In this document: positions 17,160 to 26,430 of the stretch, one piece after another
Numbering within the stretch: position 1 is the stretch's first letter
Layout: the number at the start of each line of letters is the position of its first letter
Assembly: GCA_905479495.1 (NCBI GenBank)
Contig: CAJQMR010000010.1
Span: 434,001 to 498,000 of the forward strand
Origin: an uncultured Anaerolineae bacterium
Lineage (GTDB): Bacteria > Chloroflexota > Anaerolineae > Promineifilales > Promineifilaceae
DNA: 64,000 bases
Reading direction: 5' to 3'
Translations under genes and position numbers: made by a program
The notes under the pieces: generated by a model
Told to the model about the DNA's origin: nothing
Databases searched by the model: none
Seen by the model: only the letters and a program-made list of their open reading frames with translations

Positions 17160-18080
17160 CTAAAGACCAAACTCACCCGTATTTATCCAGTTGCTCTTCA
17201 GTAACGACCACCAATCAACTGCCAAACCGTTCAAAACGTAATCGTAAGGAAGCCAACCATATCCGCTATTCCCCCAACCAGTTCCCCAAGAATTTCGGAT
17301 CAAGAAAGCGCCTGTTGTTTTTGGGCTGCCCGGTAAGGCATTTTTAATTTCTATACCGTCGTCGTAGCCTACAGCAACAACGGCATGTCCCCCTTCAACC
17401 GTATCATTTATACCATTAGGAAACGGTATTTTCCCGGTTGACCTAGCCTGGGCAATTGATTGATATACTGTAAAGCCAAACATAGATGGCAACTTTGCGG
17501 CTAAATTGATTTTTATCTGATTGAGAAGCTTCTTCTCTGTCATGCCTGGCGGGTCCAGACGGTAATATTGAACTGCTTTATAGTTTTGGGCCAAGGCATA
17601 ACAAAAAGCGGCCGGTTCAATGTCAAAATCAACTACATCAAATGTATAAGGCCAATATTTTTCAGGTGGTACACCAAACATGGCCAATGCTGCCATAGTC
17701 GTCCGCAGGTAAGCACCGGTATCGCCCGTCCAATGAAGTAGCTTTCGGGTAGCTTTATAGAGAAACAGTCTTGATGCATCAATATGTTTGCCAAATGCCC
17801 TGTTCTCGAAATACTCAACCAGACCAACGCAGGCATGTGCAGTGCATGACCCAATTGGCCCTTGGTTCTCTATTGGGGAGCACCACTTGCGTAAATCAAC
17901 GGTAGCAGGCAAATCACTTTGGGAGGCTTTTGTCACACCTGTCTTATTTAGCATTTCTTGTACGGAATCAGTTTCCCCTATCAACTGTTTCTCTGGTGCG
18001 ACTTCGTCTTTTTTCATCGTATAATCTCTAAAATCAGGATAGTCTCGCAACCATCCCATACTCAACTCTTTATTGCTCAT
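17160..18080 (-). CDS. Papain-family (C1) cysteine peptidase
   Basis: This 306-residue protein is a C1A-type peptidase. The oxyanion Gln and catalytic Cys lie in ENQGPIGSCTA (Q73, C79), the His in EGGHAVVAVGYDD (H232) and the Asn in IRNSWGTGWG (N263), so the active site is complete. The N-terminus (MGWLRDYPDFRDYT) matches the short leader of bacterial C1 peptidases. There is no signal peptide and no classical inhibitory propeptide. AAGGAG eight bases before the ATG at 18080 fixes the start. No ACGGCCGT copy falls in it and its spacer sequence is AT-rich, weak hints of transfer. Confidence 0.92.
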   Translation of the reverse strand: MSNKELSMGWLRDYPDFRDYTMKKDEVAPEKQLIGETDSVQEMLNKTGVTKASQSDLPATVDLRKWCSPIENQGPIGSCTAHACVGLVEYFENRAFGKHIDASRLFLYKATRKLLHWTGDTGAYLRTTMAALAMFGVPPEKYWPYTFDVVDFDIEPAAFCYALAQNYKAVQYYRLDPPGMTEKKLLNQIKINLAAKLPSMFGFTVYQSIAQARSTGKIPFPNGINDTVEGGHAVVAVGYDDGIEIKNALPGSPKTTGAFLIRNSWGTGWGNSGYGWLPYDYVLNGLAVDWWSLLKSNWINTGEFGL

Positions 18081-18115
18081 TAGAATTCTCCTTTGTTTTT
18101 CGCGATTTGTTTTGA

Positions 18116-18144
18116 ATAACACGAGTAATGATCGTCATTGTAAA
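18116..18144 (-). promoter_or_regulatory. Likely promoter of the C1 peptidase gene
   Basis: On the minus strand TTTACA (18144-18139) and TGTTAT (18121-18116) are 17 bases apart. The leader would be about 30 bases long and include the AAGGAG site. Confidence 0.5.
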
Positions 18145-18312
18145 AATTATCGTTTATCTATCGCTAATTTTAGAGCAACGCTTTTCCTAAAACGGAGCGC
18201 ATTTCATTGAAGTTGGGGGTTCGTGTATACTTGGCGCGGAACGTGAATTTGCGCTTAACTACAAGGCAAACGGCCGTTTCCCACACAACCCATTCAAGTA
18301 CAGGTGAACCGT

Positions 18313-19734
18313 ATGGAACAACTATTAACGGAACAAGTAGAAGAAATGGAAGTTTATAACTCCATCTTAGAAACCATTGGCAACACCCCGCTGGTGCGGC
18401 TCAACTCAGTGGTCAGCGATTTGCCGTGCACGATGCTGGCTAAAGTGGAATTTTTTAACCCGGGTGGGTCTGTCAAGGACCGAATTGGCCCAGCCATTAT
18501 CGAAGATGCAGAGCGCAGCGGCCGTTTAAAACCAGGCGGCACCATCGTGGAATCAACCTCGGGCAATACCGGCGTGGGGCTGGCCATTGCCGCCGCGATT
18601 AAAGGGTACCGCTGCATTTTCGTGATGCCAGACAAGATGTCGCAGGAGAAGATTTTGCTGCTGCGTGCGTTTGGGGCCAGGGTGGTGGTCACACCAACGG
18701 CCGTAGAGCCAGACGATCCCCGCAGCTATTACTCAGTCGCCAATAAATTGGTCGAAGAGACACCTAATGCAATTTTGGCCAACCAGTATCACAACCCGGT
18801 GAACCCGCAAGCCCATGTGGAGAGCACAGGGCCAGAGATTTGGCAGCAGACCAAAGGGCGCATCACCCATTTTGTGGCGGGGATGGGCACGGGTGGCACC
18901 ATTACCGGCACGGGACGGTATCTCAAAAGCCAAAACCCGCACGTCAAAATTATCGGCGTCGATCCGGTTGGCTCGATTTTGTACGAACTGCATCGGAGCG
19001 GCCGCACCGTCAAGGCAGAAGGGTATAAAGTCGAAGGAATTGGCGAAGATTTTCTACCCAGCACAACAGATTTAAGCGTGGTAGACCACATTGTGCAGGT
19101 GAACGACAAGGAAAGCTTCCTCATGACCCGTCGCCTGGTACGCGAAGAGGGCATCTTCTGCGGCGGCTCTTGCGGTTCGGCCGTAGCTGGAGCGATCAAG
19201 TATGCTTACGACCAGAAGCTGGGCAAAGATGATGTGGTCGTCGTGATTTTGCCCGACTCAGGCTCACGCTATTTGAGCAAGGTGTTTGACGATGAATGGC
19301 TGCGAGAAAATGGCTTCCTGGAACAAACCTGGGTCGATTTCCGTGCGGCAGACATCCAGGCGGCCAAACATGCCGATGAGATCATCACCGCCAAACCCAC
19401 CGATTTGATGACGGATGTGGTGGCGTTGATGAAACAGTACAATGTGTCGCAGTTGCCGGTTTTGGCCGAAAACGGCCGTCTCCTCGGCGTCGTTTCAGAA
19501 ATTGATCTACTCAACCACATCCTGCTCACCAACCACGCCAAACATTCACGCGATGAAACCATTGAAGCCATCATCGAAACCAACGTACCAGTGGTGCGCC
19601 CCAGTGCGCCGCTAGAAACGCTCGTGGGCATCTTCAGCAATCACAGCGCCGTCATCATCGCCACGGATGAGAAAGTGCAGGGCATCCTGACGAAAATTGA
19701 TATTCTGGACTTTCTCTCCACCCAGGTCCACTAA
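18313..19734 (+). CDS. Cystathionine beta-synthase (PLP enzyme with CBS pair)
   Basis: The 473-residue protein joins a PLP fold type II domain (residues about 15-330) to two CBS motifs (about 350-473). The PLP lysine is K55 in GGSVKDR, the phosphate loop is in STSGNTGVGLA, and GTGGTITGTG and SGSRYLSK complete the family pattern. It should condense serine and homocysteine to cystathionine in transsulfuration; a cysteine-synthase activity cannot be excluded by sequence. I choose the ATG at 18313 (AGGTG upstream) over the GTG at 18304. A possible -10 element TATACT lies at 18226-18231 without a clear -35. Confidence 0.93.
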   Translation: MEQLLTEQVEEMEVYNSILETIGNTPLVRLNSVVSDLPCTMLAKVEFFNPGGSVKDRIGPAIIEDAERSGRLKPGGTIVESTSGNTGVGLAIAAAIKGYRCIFVMPDKMSQEKILLLRAFGARVVVTPTAVEPDDPRSYYSVANKLVEETPNAILANQYHNPVNPQAHVESTGPEIWQQTKGRITHFVAGMGTGGTITGTGRYLKSQNPHVKIIGVDPVGSILYELHRSGRTVKAEGYKVEGIGEDFLPSTTDLSVVDHIVQVNDKESFLMTRRLVREEGIFCGGSCGSAVAGAIKYAYDQKLGKDDVVVVILPDSGSRYLSKVFDDEWLRENGFLEQTWVDFRAADIQAAKHADEIITAKPTDLMTDVVALMKQYNVSQLPVLAENGRLLGVVSEIDLLNHILLTNHAKHSRDETIEAIIETNVPVVRPSAPLETLVGIFSNHSAVIIATDEKVQGILTKIDILDFLSTQVH

Positions 19735-19925
19735 GATTTTTGATACGGTTTTGATATGAGTTTGTATTAGCTGAGAGACACCATTTCGCTATCGTTATCA
19801 TGCATGGCTCAAGTATATTTTGTTTCCTGAGGAAAATGCAGCCTCAGATGCGTTTCTGGCCAGTTTACTCGCATTTGAAAATGTTCATTCCTCACAACCA
19901 TATGAAGTAATCAACAGGAAAACTT

Positions 19926-20861
19926 ATGATCGCAGAAACTGCCAAGAAGCTCCGCGAAAACATCCAAAAAGTCATTGTCGGCAAGGATGAGATTATTGAT
20001 CTGGCTCTGATCGCCATGCTCACCGGCGGCCATTTGCTGCTGGAGGATGTACCGGGCACGGGCAAAACCACCCTGGCCAAAACAATCGCTGCTTCGCTGG
20101 GCTGTACCTTTCGTCGGGTGCAGTTCACCCCCGACCTGCTGCCTTCGGACGTGACAGGCATCTATTTTTACAACCAAAAGAAGCAAGAATTTGAATTCCG
20201 TCCTGGCCCCATTTTTGCTCAGATTTTGCTGGCAGATGAGATTAACCGAGCTACGCCGCGTACCCAATCCTCGTTGCTGGAAGCGATGCAGGAGCGGCAG
20301 GTGACAGTGGATATTGCCACCCATCGCTTGGAACGGCCGTTCCTGGTCCTGGCCACCCAAAACCCCGTGGAGTTGGAAGGCACCTTTCCCCTGCCCGAAG
20401 CCCAACTTGATCGCTTCCTCATGAAAGTGGCCATTGGCTATCCTTCGGCCGAAGAAGAAAACAACATCCTGCTCCGCTTTGAGCGACAAGACCCGCTGGA
20501 AACCCTGGAAAAAGTGGTCGATCCTGAAGAAATTTTAGGGATGCAGGACATCGTACGCACCATTCGCGTGGAGGAATCCGTGCGCAACTACATTGTCAAC
20601 GTGTGCCGCGCCACCCGCGCCCATGACGATATTGAACTGGGAGCCAGCCCGCGCGCCACAATGGCCCTCTACCGCACCTGCCAAGCGCTGGCTGCTATCC
20701 GCGACCGGGATTTTGTCATCCCCGACGATGTCAAAACAATGGCCCCTTACGTGCTCACCCACCGCCTGATGGTCAATCCACAAACCCGCCTGCGCGGCCG
20801 CCAGCCAGAAGACGTCATCCGCGAAGTGGTTGATACGGTCCCTGTTCCGGTAGAGAGTTAG
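19926..20861 (+). CDS. MoxR-family AAA+ ATPase
   Basis: The 311-residue protein has Walker A EDVPGTGKTT (residues 40-49), Walker B LLADEINRA, and the MoxR features EAMQERQVT, ATQNPVELEGTFPLPEAQLDRF and a C-terminal lid with SPRATMALYR. MoxR ATPases act as chaperone-like remodelers with VWA or DUF58 partners. Here DUF58 and two DUF4129 genes follow on the same strand, the standard neighbourhood. The protein is cytosolic. Confidence 0.95.
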   Translation: MIAETAKKLRENIQKVIVGKDEIIDLALIAMLTGGHLLLEDVPGTGKTTLAKTIAASLGCTFRRVQFTPDLLPSDVTGIYFYNQKKQEFEFRPGPIFAQILLADEINRATPRTQSSLLEAMQERQVTVDIATHRLERPFLVLATQNPVELEGTFPLPEAQLDRFLMKVAIGYPSAEEENNILLRFERQDPLETLEKVVDPEEILGMQDIVRTIRVEESVRNYIVNVCRATRAHDDIELGASPRATMALYRTCQALAAIRDRDFVIPDDVKTMAPYVLTHRLMVNPQTRLRGRQPEDVIREVVDTVPVPVES

Positions 20862-20868
20862 ATATTAA

Positions 20869-20944
20869 CCACAGAGGGCACAGAGCAAAAAGAGAATTGG
20901 TTGTATTCAAATAACGTTCTCTCAAATCTCTGTGCCCTCTGTGG
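20869..20944. repeat. Perfect 17-bp inverted repeat of the CCACAGAGGGCACAGAG type
   Basis: CCACAGAGGGCACAGAG at 20869-20885 is perfectly complementary to 20928-20944, around a 42-base AT-rich centre. It lies between the MoxR and DUF58 genes and runs into the first possible GTG start of the latter. Similar 'cacagag' dyads are widespread in environmental bacterial genomes. A related, decayed element lies at 31030. Confidence 0.75.
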
Positions 20945-20955
20945 CAAAAAAACAA

Positions 20956-22422
20956 ATGACTGAAAATATCCGGGAAATTCATCTCGTTGTCCGCGAGAAC
21001 CAGCAGGAAGCCCAAAAACAAGCACGGCAAAACGTCATGCGCACGGCGCTAACTGGCCAGGTAAACATGGCCGACATTGCCAAGGCGCGTGGCTTAGTGC
21101 TGCGCGAGCGGGAAAATTCGATTTTCAGCGATGCCTGGGTGCCGCTGGCCGTGCTGTTTCTCATCATTGGGCTGGTGGCGGGACGCCAGCCAACCATGTT
21201 GGCCCTGGGGTTGGTGCTGCTGCTGATTGTGGGTGTCAGCACAACCTGGAAAAACTTATCGCTGCTTGGAGTTTTTTATGAGCGCCGCTTTGATCGCAAC
21301 CGCGTTTTTCCAGGCGAACCCATCGAATTAACGGTGACGGTGAGCAATGACAAATCGCTGCCGCTCACCTGGCTGCAATTTCGGGATGAACTCCCCATCG
21401 CCATCGACAACGAACACGCCATCTCCCAAATGTCCAGCGAAATCACAGGCCGATACACGCTGCAAAACACCTTCTCCCTGTCTGGCCATGAACAAACCGA
21501 ACGCACCTTCACCCTGCGCTTCCCCAAGCGCGGCTACTACAAATTGGGACCAGTCACCTATGAATCTGGCGATATTTTTACTCTATTTACCATTCAACGC
21601 GATCATCAATACATTGATCAGCTAATCATTTTCCCACAAATCTATCCGTTGGAAGAGCTGGGGCTGCCCGCCAAGGAACCGTTTGGCGATGTGAAAGTGC
21701 TGCGCAGCCTGTTTACGGATCCGATTAAAACGCAGGGCGTGCGGGATTATCAGCCAGGGGACCGTTTTCGGGATGTGCATTGGAAGGCAACGGCCGTTCG
21801 CGGCAACATCCAAACCAAAGTGTATGAGCCATCCACCGGTATGACGATTGCTGTGTTTCTCAACGTGGCTACTTTTGCCAAGCATTGGATGGGCTTCGAT
21901 CCTGAGCTGTTAGAGCGCGGCGTCAGCGTGGCCGGGTCGATTGCCAACTACGGCGTACAGCAAAGCTGGGGTGTCGGTGTTTACGCCAATGGGTCCGTGC
22001 CCAACTCCGACCAGCCCATTCGGGTACGGCCCAGTCGTTCGCCAGAGCAGCTGGCCCACGTTTTGGAAGCCTTGGCTGCTGTCACCGAATTTGCCACCGG
22101 TTCCATCGAAAACATGATGCTGCGCACCAGCCCATCGCTGCCCTGGGCCAGCACCATTGTGTTGGTAACGGCCGTTGTCACCGAGGAGATCATGGTCGCC
22201 CTAATTCGCCTCAAAGAAGCCGGGCGGCGCGTGGTGCTTATTTCCCTGGCCGAGGAGCCGCCGCCCAAAGGATTGGGGAACATTTTGGCCTATCATATTC
22301 CGGCCAGCGCCCCTGCTTTCCAAAAAGAACACAAACCCAGCACCGTCACCGAAGCCGCGCTGGGCAGCATTCCTGCCCCAGAACCAGTAGGGCTGGAATT
22401 TGAATTGGATGATACGAACTGA
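20956..22422 (+). CDS. DUF58 membrane-anchored protein
   Basis: About 488 residues if started at the ATG at 20956; a GTG at 20932 falls inside the inverted repeat and is unlikely. Residues about 55-90 contain two close hydrophobic segments. A beta-rich domain follows (TVSNDKSLPLTWLQFRDELP), then the DUF58 hallmark GVRDYQPGDRFRDVHWKATA and a VWA-like C-terminal half. There is no clear ribosome binding site. With MoxR and the DUF4129 proteins it forms a cell-surface or protein-remodelling cluster known in many phyla but poorly understood. The usual transglutaminase gene is missing here. Confidence 0.9.
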   Translation: MTENIREIHLVVRENQQEAQKQARQNVMRTALTGQVNMADIAKARGLVLRERENSIFSDAWVPLAVLFLIIGLVAGRQPTMLALGLVLLLIVGVSTTWKNLSLLGVFYERRFDRNRVFPGEPIELTVTVSNDKSLPLTWLQFRDELPIAIDNEHAISQMSSEITGRYTLQNTFSLSGHEQTERTFTLRFPKRGYYKLGPVTYESGDIFTLFTIQRDHQYIDQLIIFPQIYPLEELGLPAKEPFGDVKVLRSLFTDPIKTQGVRDYQPGDRFRDVHWKATAVRGNIQTKVYEPSTGMTIAVFLNVATFAKHWMGFDPELLERGVSVAGSIANYGVQQSWGVGVYANGSVPNSDQPIRVRPSRSPEQLAHVLEALAAVTEFATGSIENMMLRTSPSLPWASTIVLVTAVVTEEIMVALIRLKEAGRRVVLISLAEEPPPKGLGNILAYHIPASAPAFQKEHKPSTVTEAALGSIPAPEPVGLEFELDDTN

Positions 22423-22500
22423 GGAATGGTTAATGGTGAATTGTAAATGGTTAATTGTTAATGAACTCGGCTACAAGCAACCTGCCACTTGCAAACTGCT
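22423..22500. repeat. Intergenic word repeat (TGGTTAATTG-type)
   Basis: The spacer after the DUF58 gene is a stutter of ATGGTTAATGG, AATTGTAAATGG and TTAATTGTTAATG, then CTTGCAAACTGC-like text. It runs directly into the ATG at 22506 with no ribosome binding site. Confidence 0.5.
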
Positions 22501-22505
22501 AAACC

Positions 22506-24068
22506 ATGCGCCTAACTATTGATCGCGACACGCTTTCGCCCCGCTATGAAGCCTTCCTGACGGCCTGGGGATATGTGCAGCATGAGCTGCTTTATGTGTC
22601 CTGGGCATTAATGGATGTGGCTTTGCTAACACCGTTTTTACTGGGCATCATGCGCTGGACGCGGTATTGGCCGCCGGGGATTGTGCTGCTGTGGCTGCTC
22701 ATTTTAATGCTGTTTGCCTTTAATCTGACCCGGCTGATGAGCGCCATCCAGCTGCCGCCACAGCATCAGCAAACGGTTATGGCTCTGATGCTGTTCCTCA
22801 TCATCATTGTGACGCTGCCCACTTTTTTCCATGAGGGCAGTCCAATTTTTAGCTTTGCCTGGGTTGGCGAACTTATGGCCGCTATTAACGAGAAGGGTAA
22901 CAGCGTCTGGCTGCGGGATGTGCTGCTGTTTGGCACCATTGTGCTGGTTTGGGCCAGAGGGTTGCAGTTGGCCAAACGTGAGTACGGTATTAATCGCGCC
23001 GGACTGCGACTGCGCGTTGGTGGGCTGATTTTAGCCCCGCTGGTCATTTGGCTAGCCAGCACAAATCTGCTTTGGGATTGCAGTCCCTACATTTTGCTCT
23101 TCTTTTTGGCAGGCTTAACGGCCGTTGCCCTCATCCGCGCCGAAGAAATTGAAAAAGATCAACGGGGGCAAGCCCTGGCCTTAAACCCCCGCTGGTTAAC
23201 GGCCGTTCTCCTGGCCAGTCTGCTCACCATTCTCACCGCCGGCACGCTAGCAATCATCATCAGCGGCGAATCGGCAAACAGCGTGGTGGGCTGGTTGGCA
23301 CCCGTCTGGAATGGCCTGCGCCTCACCGGGGCAGTGGCGTTCATCACTCTCATTTTCTTACTGGTGCCGTTTCTGGAATTGGTCGATTTATTTTCTAACT
23401 TACTGAACCGCATTTTAACAGCCATCGGCCCCTGGTTTGAGGCACAGTGGGCCTACCTGGGCAAAATTCTGGGCAAATTTTTTATCGCTCAACGGGTGCC
23501 GCTGGAACAGCTGCAAAGCCAGGGCGGGTCTAATCCTTTAGAAACCAGGTTCATTTTTGATGATATTGAAGGGCTAGGCTTTCAGCTAAGCCGCAATGTA
23601 CAAATCATCATCGTGCTGTTGGCCGTGGCCTTTATTTTGCTGGTAGCCTTGCTGGTGAGCCGCCTGTATCGTGGTACAAAAATGGCCGCCCAGCACGGCA
23701 GCTTTGTGCGCGGCGATGGTGACGATGATTTAGAAGAAGAAGGGTTGTTGCAACGGCTTTTAGGTCGGCTGGGCTTACTGCGTGATTGGCAAACGGCCGT
23801 GTCCATCCGCCGTATTTATCGCAAAATGCTTCGTGCCGCCGATGCCAATGGCTATCCACGCCTGGAAGCCGAAACGCCGTACGAGTTTCTAAAAACGCTG
23901 ACCAAAGTGTGGCCCCACAATCGCCAGGAAACCCAGCTTATTACCACCGCCTATGTTAAAATCCGCTACGGCGAGCTGCCTGAAACCGAGCAGGAGCTTC
24001 AAGACATCAAAAACGCCTGGCGCACGTTGGAGCAAACGCGTCCTGTGGAAGCAATAAATGAAACGTGA
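22506..24068 (+). CDS. Multi-pass membrane protein with C-terminal DUF4129 domain, copy 1
   Basis: The 520-residue protein has about eight hydrophobic segments up to residue 310, another at about 362-382, and a cytosolic C-terminal domain (about 430-510) matching DUF4129: YRKMLRAADANGYPRLEAETPYEFLKTL cut into helix pieces, ending ITTAYVKIRYGELPETEQEL. DUF4129 usually sits at the end of transglutaminase-like TgpA proteins; here the catalytic domain is absent. It is paralogous to the next gene along its whole length. No Shine-Dalgarno is visible. Confidence 0.85.
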   Translation: MRLTIDRDTLSPRYEAFLTAWGYVQHELLYVSWALMDVALLTPFLLGIMRWTRYWPPGIVLLWLLILMLFAFNLTRLMSAIQLPPQHQQTVMALMLFLIIIVTLPTFFHEGSPIFSFAWVGELMAAINEKGNSVWLRDVLLFGTIVLVWARGLQLAKREYGINRAGLRLRVGGLILAPLVIWLASTNLLWDCSPYILLFFLAGLTAVALIRAEEIEKDQRGQALALNPRWLTAVLLASLLTILTAGTLAIIISGESANSVVGWLAPVWNGLRLTGAVAFITLIFLLVPFLELVDLFSNLLNRILTAIGPWFEAQWAYLGKILGKFFIAQRVPLEQLQSQGGSNPLETRFIFDDIEGLGFQLSRNVQIIIVLLAVAFILLVALLVSRLYRGTKMAAQHGSFVRGDGDDDLEEEGLLQRLLGRLGLLRDWQTAVSIRRIYRKMLRAADANGYPRLEAETPYEFLKTLTKVWPHNRQETQLITTAYVKIRYGELPETEQELQDIKNAWRTLEQTRPVEAINET

Positions 24069-24072
24069 TGCC

Positions 24073-24107
24073 TGAAACGTGATTTTTCTATCACGCGTCA
24101 CGTTTCA
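24073..24107. repeat. Hairpin of TGAAACGTGA words
   Basis: TGAAACGTGA (24073-24082) pairs perfectly with TCACGTTTCA (24098-24107); another TGAAACGTGA copy overlaps the stop codon just before. It is one of the word-type spacers and separates the two DUF4129 paralogues. Confidence 0.55.
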
Positions 24108-24127
24108 CGCATTACGCCAAACCCCCT

Positions 24128-25642
24128 ATGACCTCACTCACAACCACTCCATCCAGCCCCAATCGCAACCTGATTTTGGCCTGGGCCTACGCCCGGCGTG
24201 AGCTGGTGTTTATCAGTTGGGCGCTGATGGAAGTCGCGCTCATCACGCCGCTGAGCCTGGCTATCTTGCCCTGGACCGATGAGTGGTGGGGACGGCAGCG
24301 CCTCTTTTGGGGTGTGCTGCTGCTCATGCTGGCTGGCTTTTATCTGGCTCGATTTTTATCACGCATTGACCTGCCGGCACGTGACCAACGCAATATTTTA
24401 GTGGGGGCTGGGCTGCTGCTCATCTTTTTGGCTGTCCGCAATATTAATTATGATCCGGCCGGTTTGTTTGATTTCAGCTGGATTGGACAAAGCTTGGGTA
24501 ATTTGGCCATCGCTGGCGACAATCTGTGGCTGCGTGACCTCTTTTTGCTGATGCTCACGGCGCTGAGCTGGTGGCGCGGACTTGTGCTGCTCAATCGTGA
24601 CATTGATGTGGTGCGGGTAGGGTATCGCTTTCGGGTGGGTGGTTTGTATATCGCGCCGGTCATCATTTTGCTGGCCTCTTTCCGGCTGGATTGGTCGGTA
24701 CTGCCTTTTTTGCTGTTTTATTTTGTGATTGGCTTAACGGCCGTTGCCCTCACCCGTGCTGAATCAACCGAAAAAACACAAAGAGCCATCCTCTCTTCCC
24801 TTTCGCCTCGCTGGTTGGGGGTGGTCATTTCTTTTAGCGTAATCACCACATTTTTGGGCGGTACTGCGGCCGTCTTCGTCAGCAACGTATCAGGCGATTC
24901 TCTTGGGCGCTGGCTCTCCCCCCTCTGGCAAGCGCTCCGCTGGGGTGGCCTGACGATTGGCCTCACCATCAGTTATCTCATTGCTCCTTTCCTAGACAGC
25001 TTTGAAGCTGCGATTCAGTTTCTCGTCCGCCTCTATCGAGAAGGGTTTGCCCTGCTGTTTGAACCCACGTCTGAAGCGCCACCAGCCAACACCACGGAAG
25101 GCTTAACGGAAGCCTTTAACGAGTGGCTGCTCAATCGAGAGCCAGGCGGTTCCAGCTTGTTCAGCAACGTTAATTGGCGCTTTGTGATCATTGGTGTGGT
25201 GCTGCTTATTGCTTTACTCATTTTGGTGCAGTTCTATCGTAAAAATTTAATTGCTCCGGGCAACGGCCGTTTTGGCAAAATCTTGCTAGACGTCACCGAT
25301 CGCCTTCCTTTTGTTCGTTCCCAACGAGAAAAAGACAAAAGAAAACAACGCGATTGGCGCAACTGGCGTACGGCCGTTTCCATCATCAAAATTTATCAGC
25401 AAATGATCCAGATTAGCAGCGAAGTTGGCTACCCGCGTGATGCCGCTGAAACGCCGTATGAATATCTCAAAACCCTAATCAAACTGTGGCCAGACCACAA
25501 AAAAGAAGTGCAGTTGATCACCCGTGCTTACGTGAAGGTACGTTACGGCGAGTTCCCCGAAACCAAAGAAGAGTTTGAAGCGATCAAATCAGCCTGGGAG
25601 CAGGTAAAAAAGACGGCCGCTTTACAGATAATTGAGGAGTGA
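24128..25642 (+). CDS. Multi-pass membrane protein with C-terminal DUF4129 domain, copy 2
   Basis: This 504-residue protein repeats the architecture of its upstream neighbour: an N-terminal WAYARRELVFISWALMEVALITP segment aligning with the same place in copy 1, about eight membrane spans, another near residue 355-377, and DUF4129 at the end (RYGEFPETKEEFEAIKSAW). The two arose by tandem duplication and have diverged considerably. They may form a heterodimer. It lacks a Shine-Dalgarno sequence. A near-consensus promoter follows for the next gene. Confidence 0.85.
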   Translation: MTSLTTTPSSPNRNLILAWAYARRELVFISWALMEVALITPLSLAILPWTDEWWGRQRLFWGVLLLMLAGFYLARFLSRIDLPARDQRNILVGAGLLLIFLAVRNINYDPAGLFDFSWIGQSLGNLAIAGDNLWLRDLFLLMLTALSWWRGLVLLNRDIDVVRVGYRFRVGGLYIAPVIILLASFRLDWSVLPFLLFYFVIGLTAVALTRAESTEKTQRAILSSLSPRWLGVVISFSVITTFLGGTAAVFVSNVSGDSLGRWLSPLWQALRWGGLTIGLTISYLIAPFLDSFEAAIQFLVRLYREGFALLFEPTSEAPPANTTEGLTEAFNEWLLNREPGGSSLFSNVNWRFVIIGVVLLIALLILVQFYRKNLIAPGNGRFGKILLDVTDRLPFVRSQREKDKRKQRDWRNWRTAVSIIKIYQQMIQISSEVGYPRDAAETPYEYLKTLIKLWPDHKKEVQLITRAYVKVRYGEFPETKEEFEAIKSAWEQVKKTAALQIIEE

Positions 25643-25716
25643 TACGGCCGTTGCTACTCCTCAAAAACAATTAACATAACTCTTCGATTTTAGCCCAGTA
25701 CCGCACCCAATAAGGT

Positions 25717-25745
25717 TTGACAGTAAAATTTCGATATGGTATTAT
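25717..25745 (+). promoter_or_regulatory. Near-consensus sigma-70 promoter of the roadblock gene
   Basis: TTGACA (25717-25722) and TATTAT (25740-25745) are exactly 17 bases apart in a non-coding, AT-rich spacer. The start codon is 133 bases downstream, giving a leader of roughly 125 bases. Confidence 0.75.
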
Positions 25746-25878
25746 CCAGCCGTTCTTTGGCTAACATAAAATTAAGTTAAACCAGAGTAATTAAACAGGT
25801 TTGTACAACTAGTTGCGGTACATTGATAGCCAAAAAAAGAACGAGTTCCCCAAATAAGAACGTGTAAGGAGAGTCTGG

Positions 25879-26247
25879 ATGAGATCCCGTACAGAGATGA
25901 TGGTTGACCGCTTGAAAGATTTACAAGCAGGCACGCCAGATATTGAAGCATCAGCCGTTGTTAGTGTGGACGGCCTCATAATGGCATCGTCGCTGCCAGC
26001 CGGTGTGGATGAGGATCGCATCTCGGCTATGTCGGCTGCTATGCTATCCCTCGGTGACCGCATTGCTTCTGAACTGCAACGTGGGCGTTTGGAACAGGTC
26101 CATATTCGCGGTACGGATGGCATTATCGTCTTACGCGCAATTGGGGAAGATGCCGTACTGACAGTATTGGCCCGAGCTCAGGCTAAACTGGGGCTCATTT
26201 TCCTGGATATGGGACGCGCCGCCGAAGATTTGGAGCGTCTTCTCTAA
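25879..26247 (+). CDS. Roadblock/LC7 domain protein
   Basis: The 122 residues form one roadblock/LC7 fold: helix, then ASAVVSVDGLIMASSLP, the central helix with ISAMSAAMLSLGDRIASEL, and the strand pair IHIRGTDGIIVLRAI-like. Bacterial roadblock proteins (MglB-like) are partners or GAPs of small Ras-like GTPases. No GTPase gene is adjacent. AAGGAG lies upstream of the ATG. It has its own promoter and a strong terminator, so it is probably monocistronic. Confidence 0.9.
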   Translation: MRSRTEMMVDRLKDLQAGTPDIEASAVVSVDGLIMASSLPAGVDEDRISAMSAAMLSLGDRIASELQRGRLEQVHIRGTDGIIVLRAIGEDAVLTVLARAQAKLGLIFLDMGRAAEDLERLL

Positions 26248-26326
26248 TGATATGAGACAAAAAAGGTTAAAGCGAAGGCAACCTTCGCGGCGAACATCAT
26301 TCGCCTGACGAATGGAAGTAAAATTT

Positions 26327-26371
26327 AGGTGGGGCATGTCACCCAAGATGACATGCCCCACCTCTTTTTTT
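26327..26371 (+). terminator. Strong rho-independent terminator after the roadblock gene
   Basis: AGGTGGGGCATGTCA (26327-26341) pairs perfectly with 26349-26363 around a 7-base loop, followed by CTTTTTTTT. Confidence 0.9.
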
Positions 26372-26430
26372 GGGTACTGATCAAACTGTTTTACCAAATC
26401 GTTGACTTGGCAAACCTTTAAAATCACGAT

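Noticed and set aside
19836..19898. A 20-codon ORF before the MoxR gene with GAGGAAA upstream
   Set aside because: Spacing is short, the peptide is featureless and no structure surrounds it.
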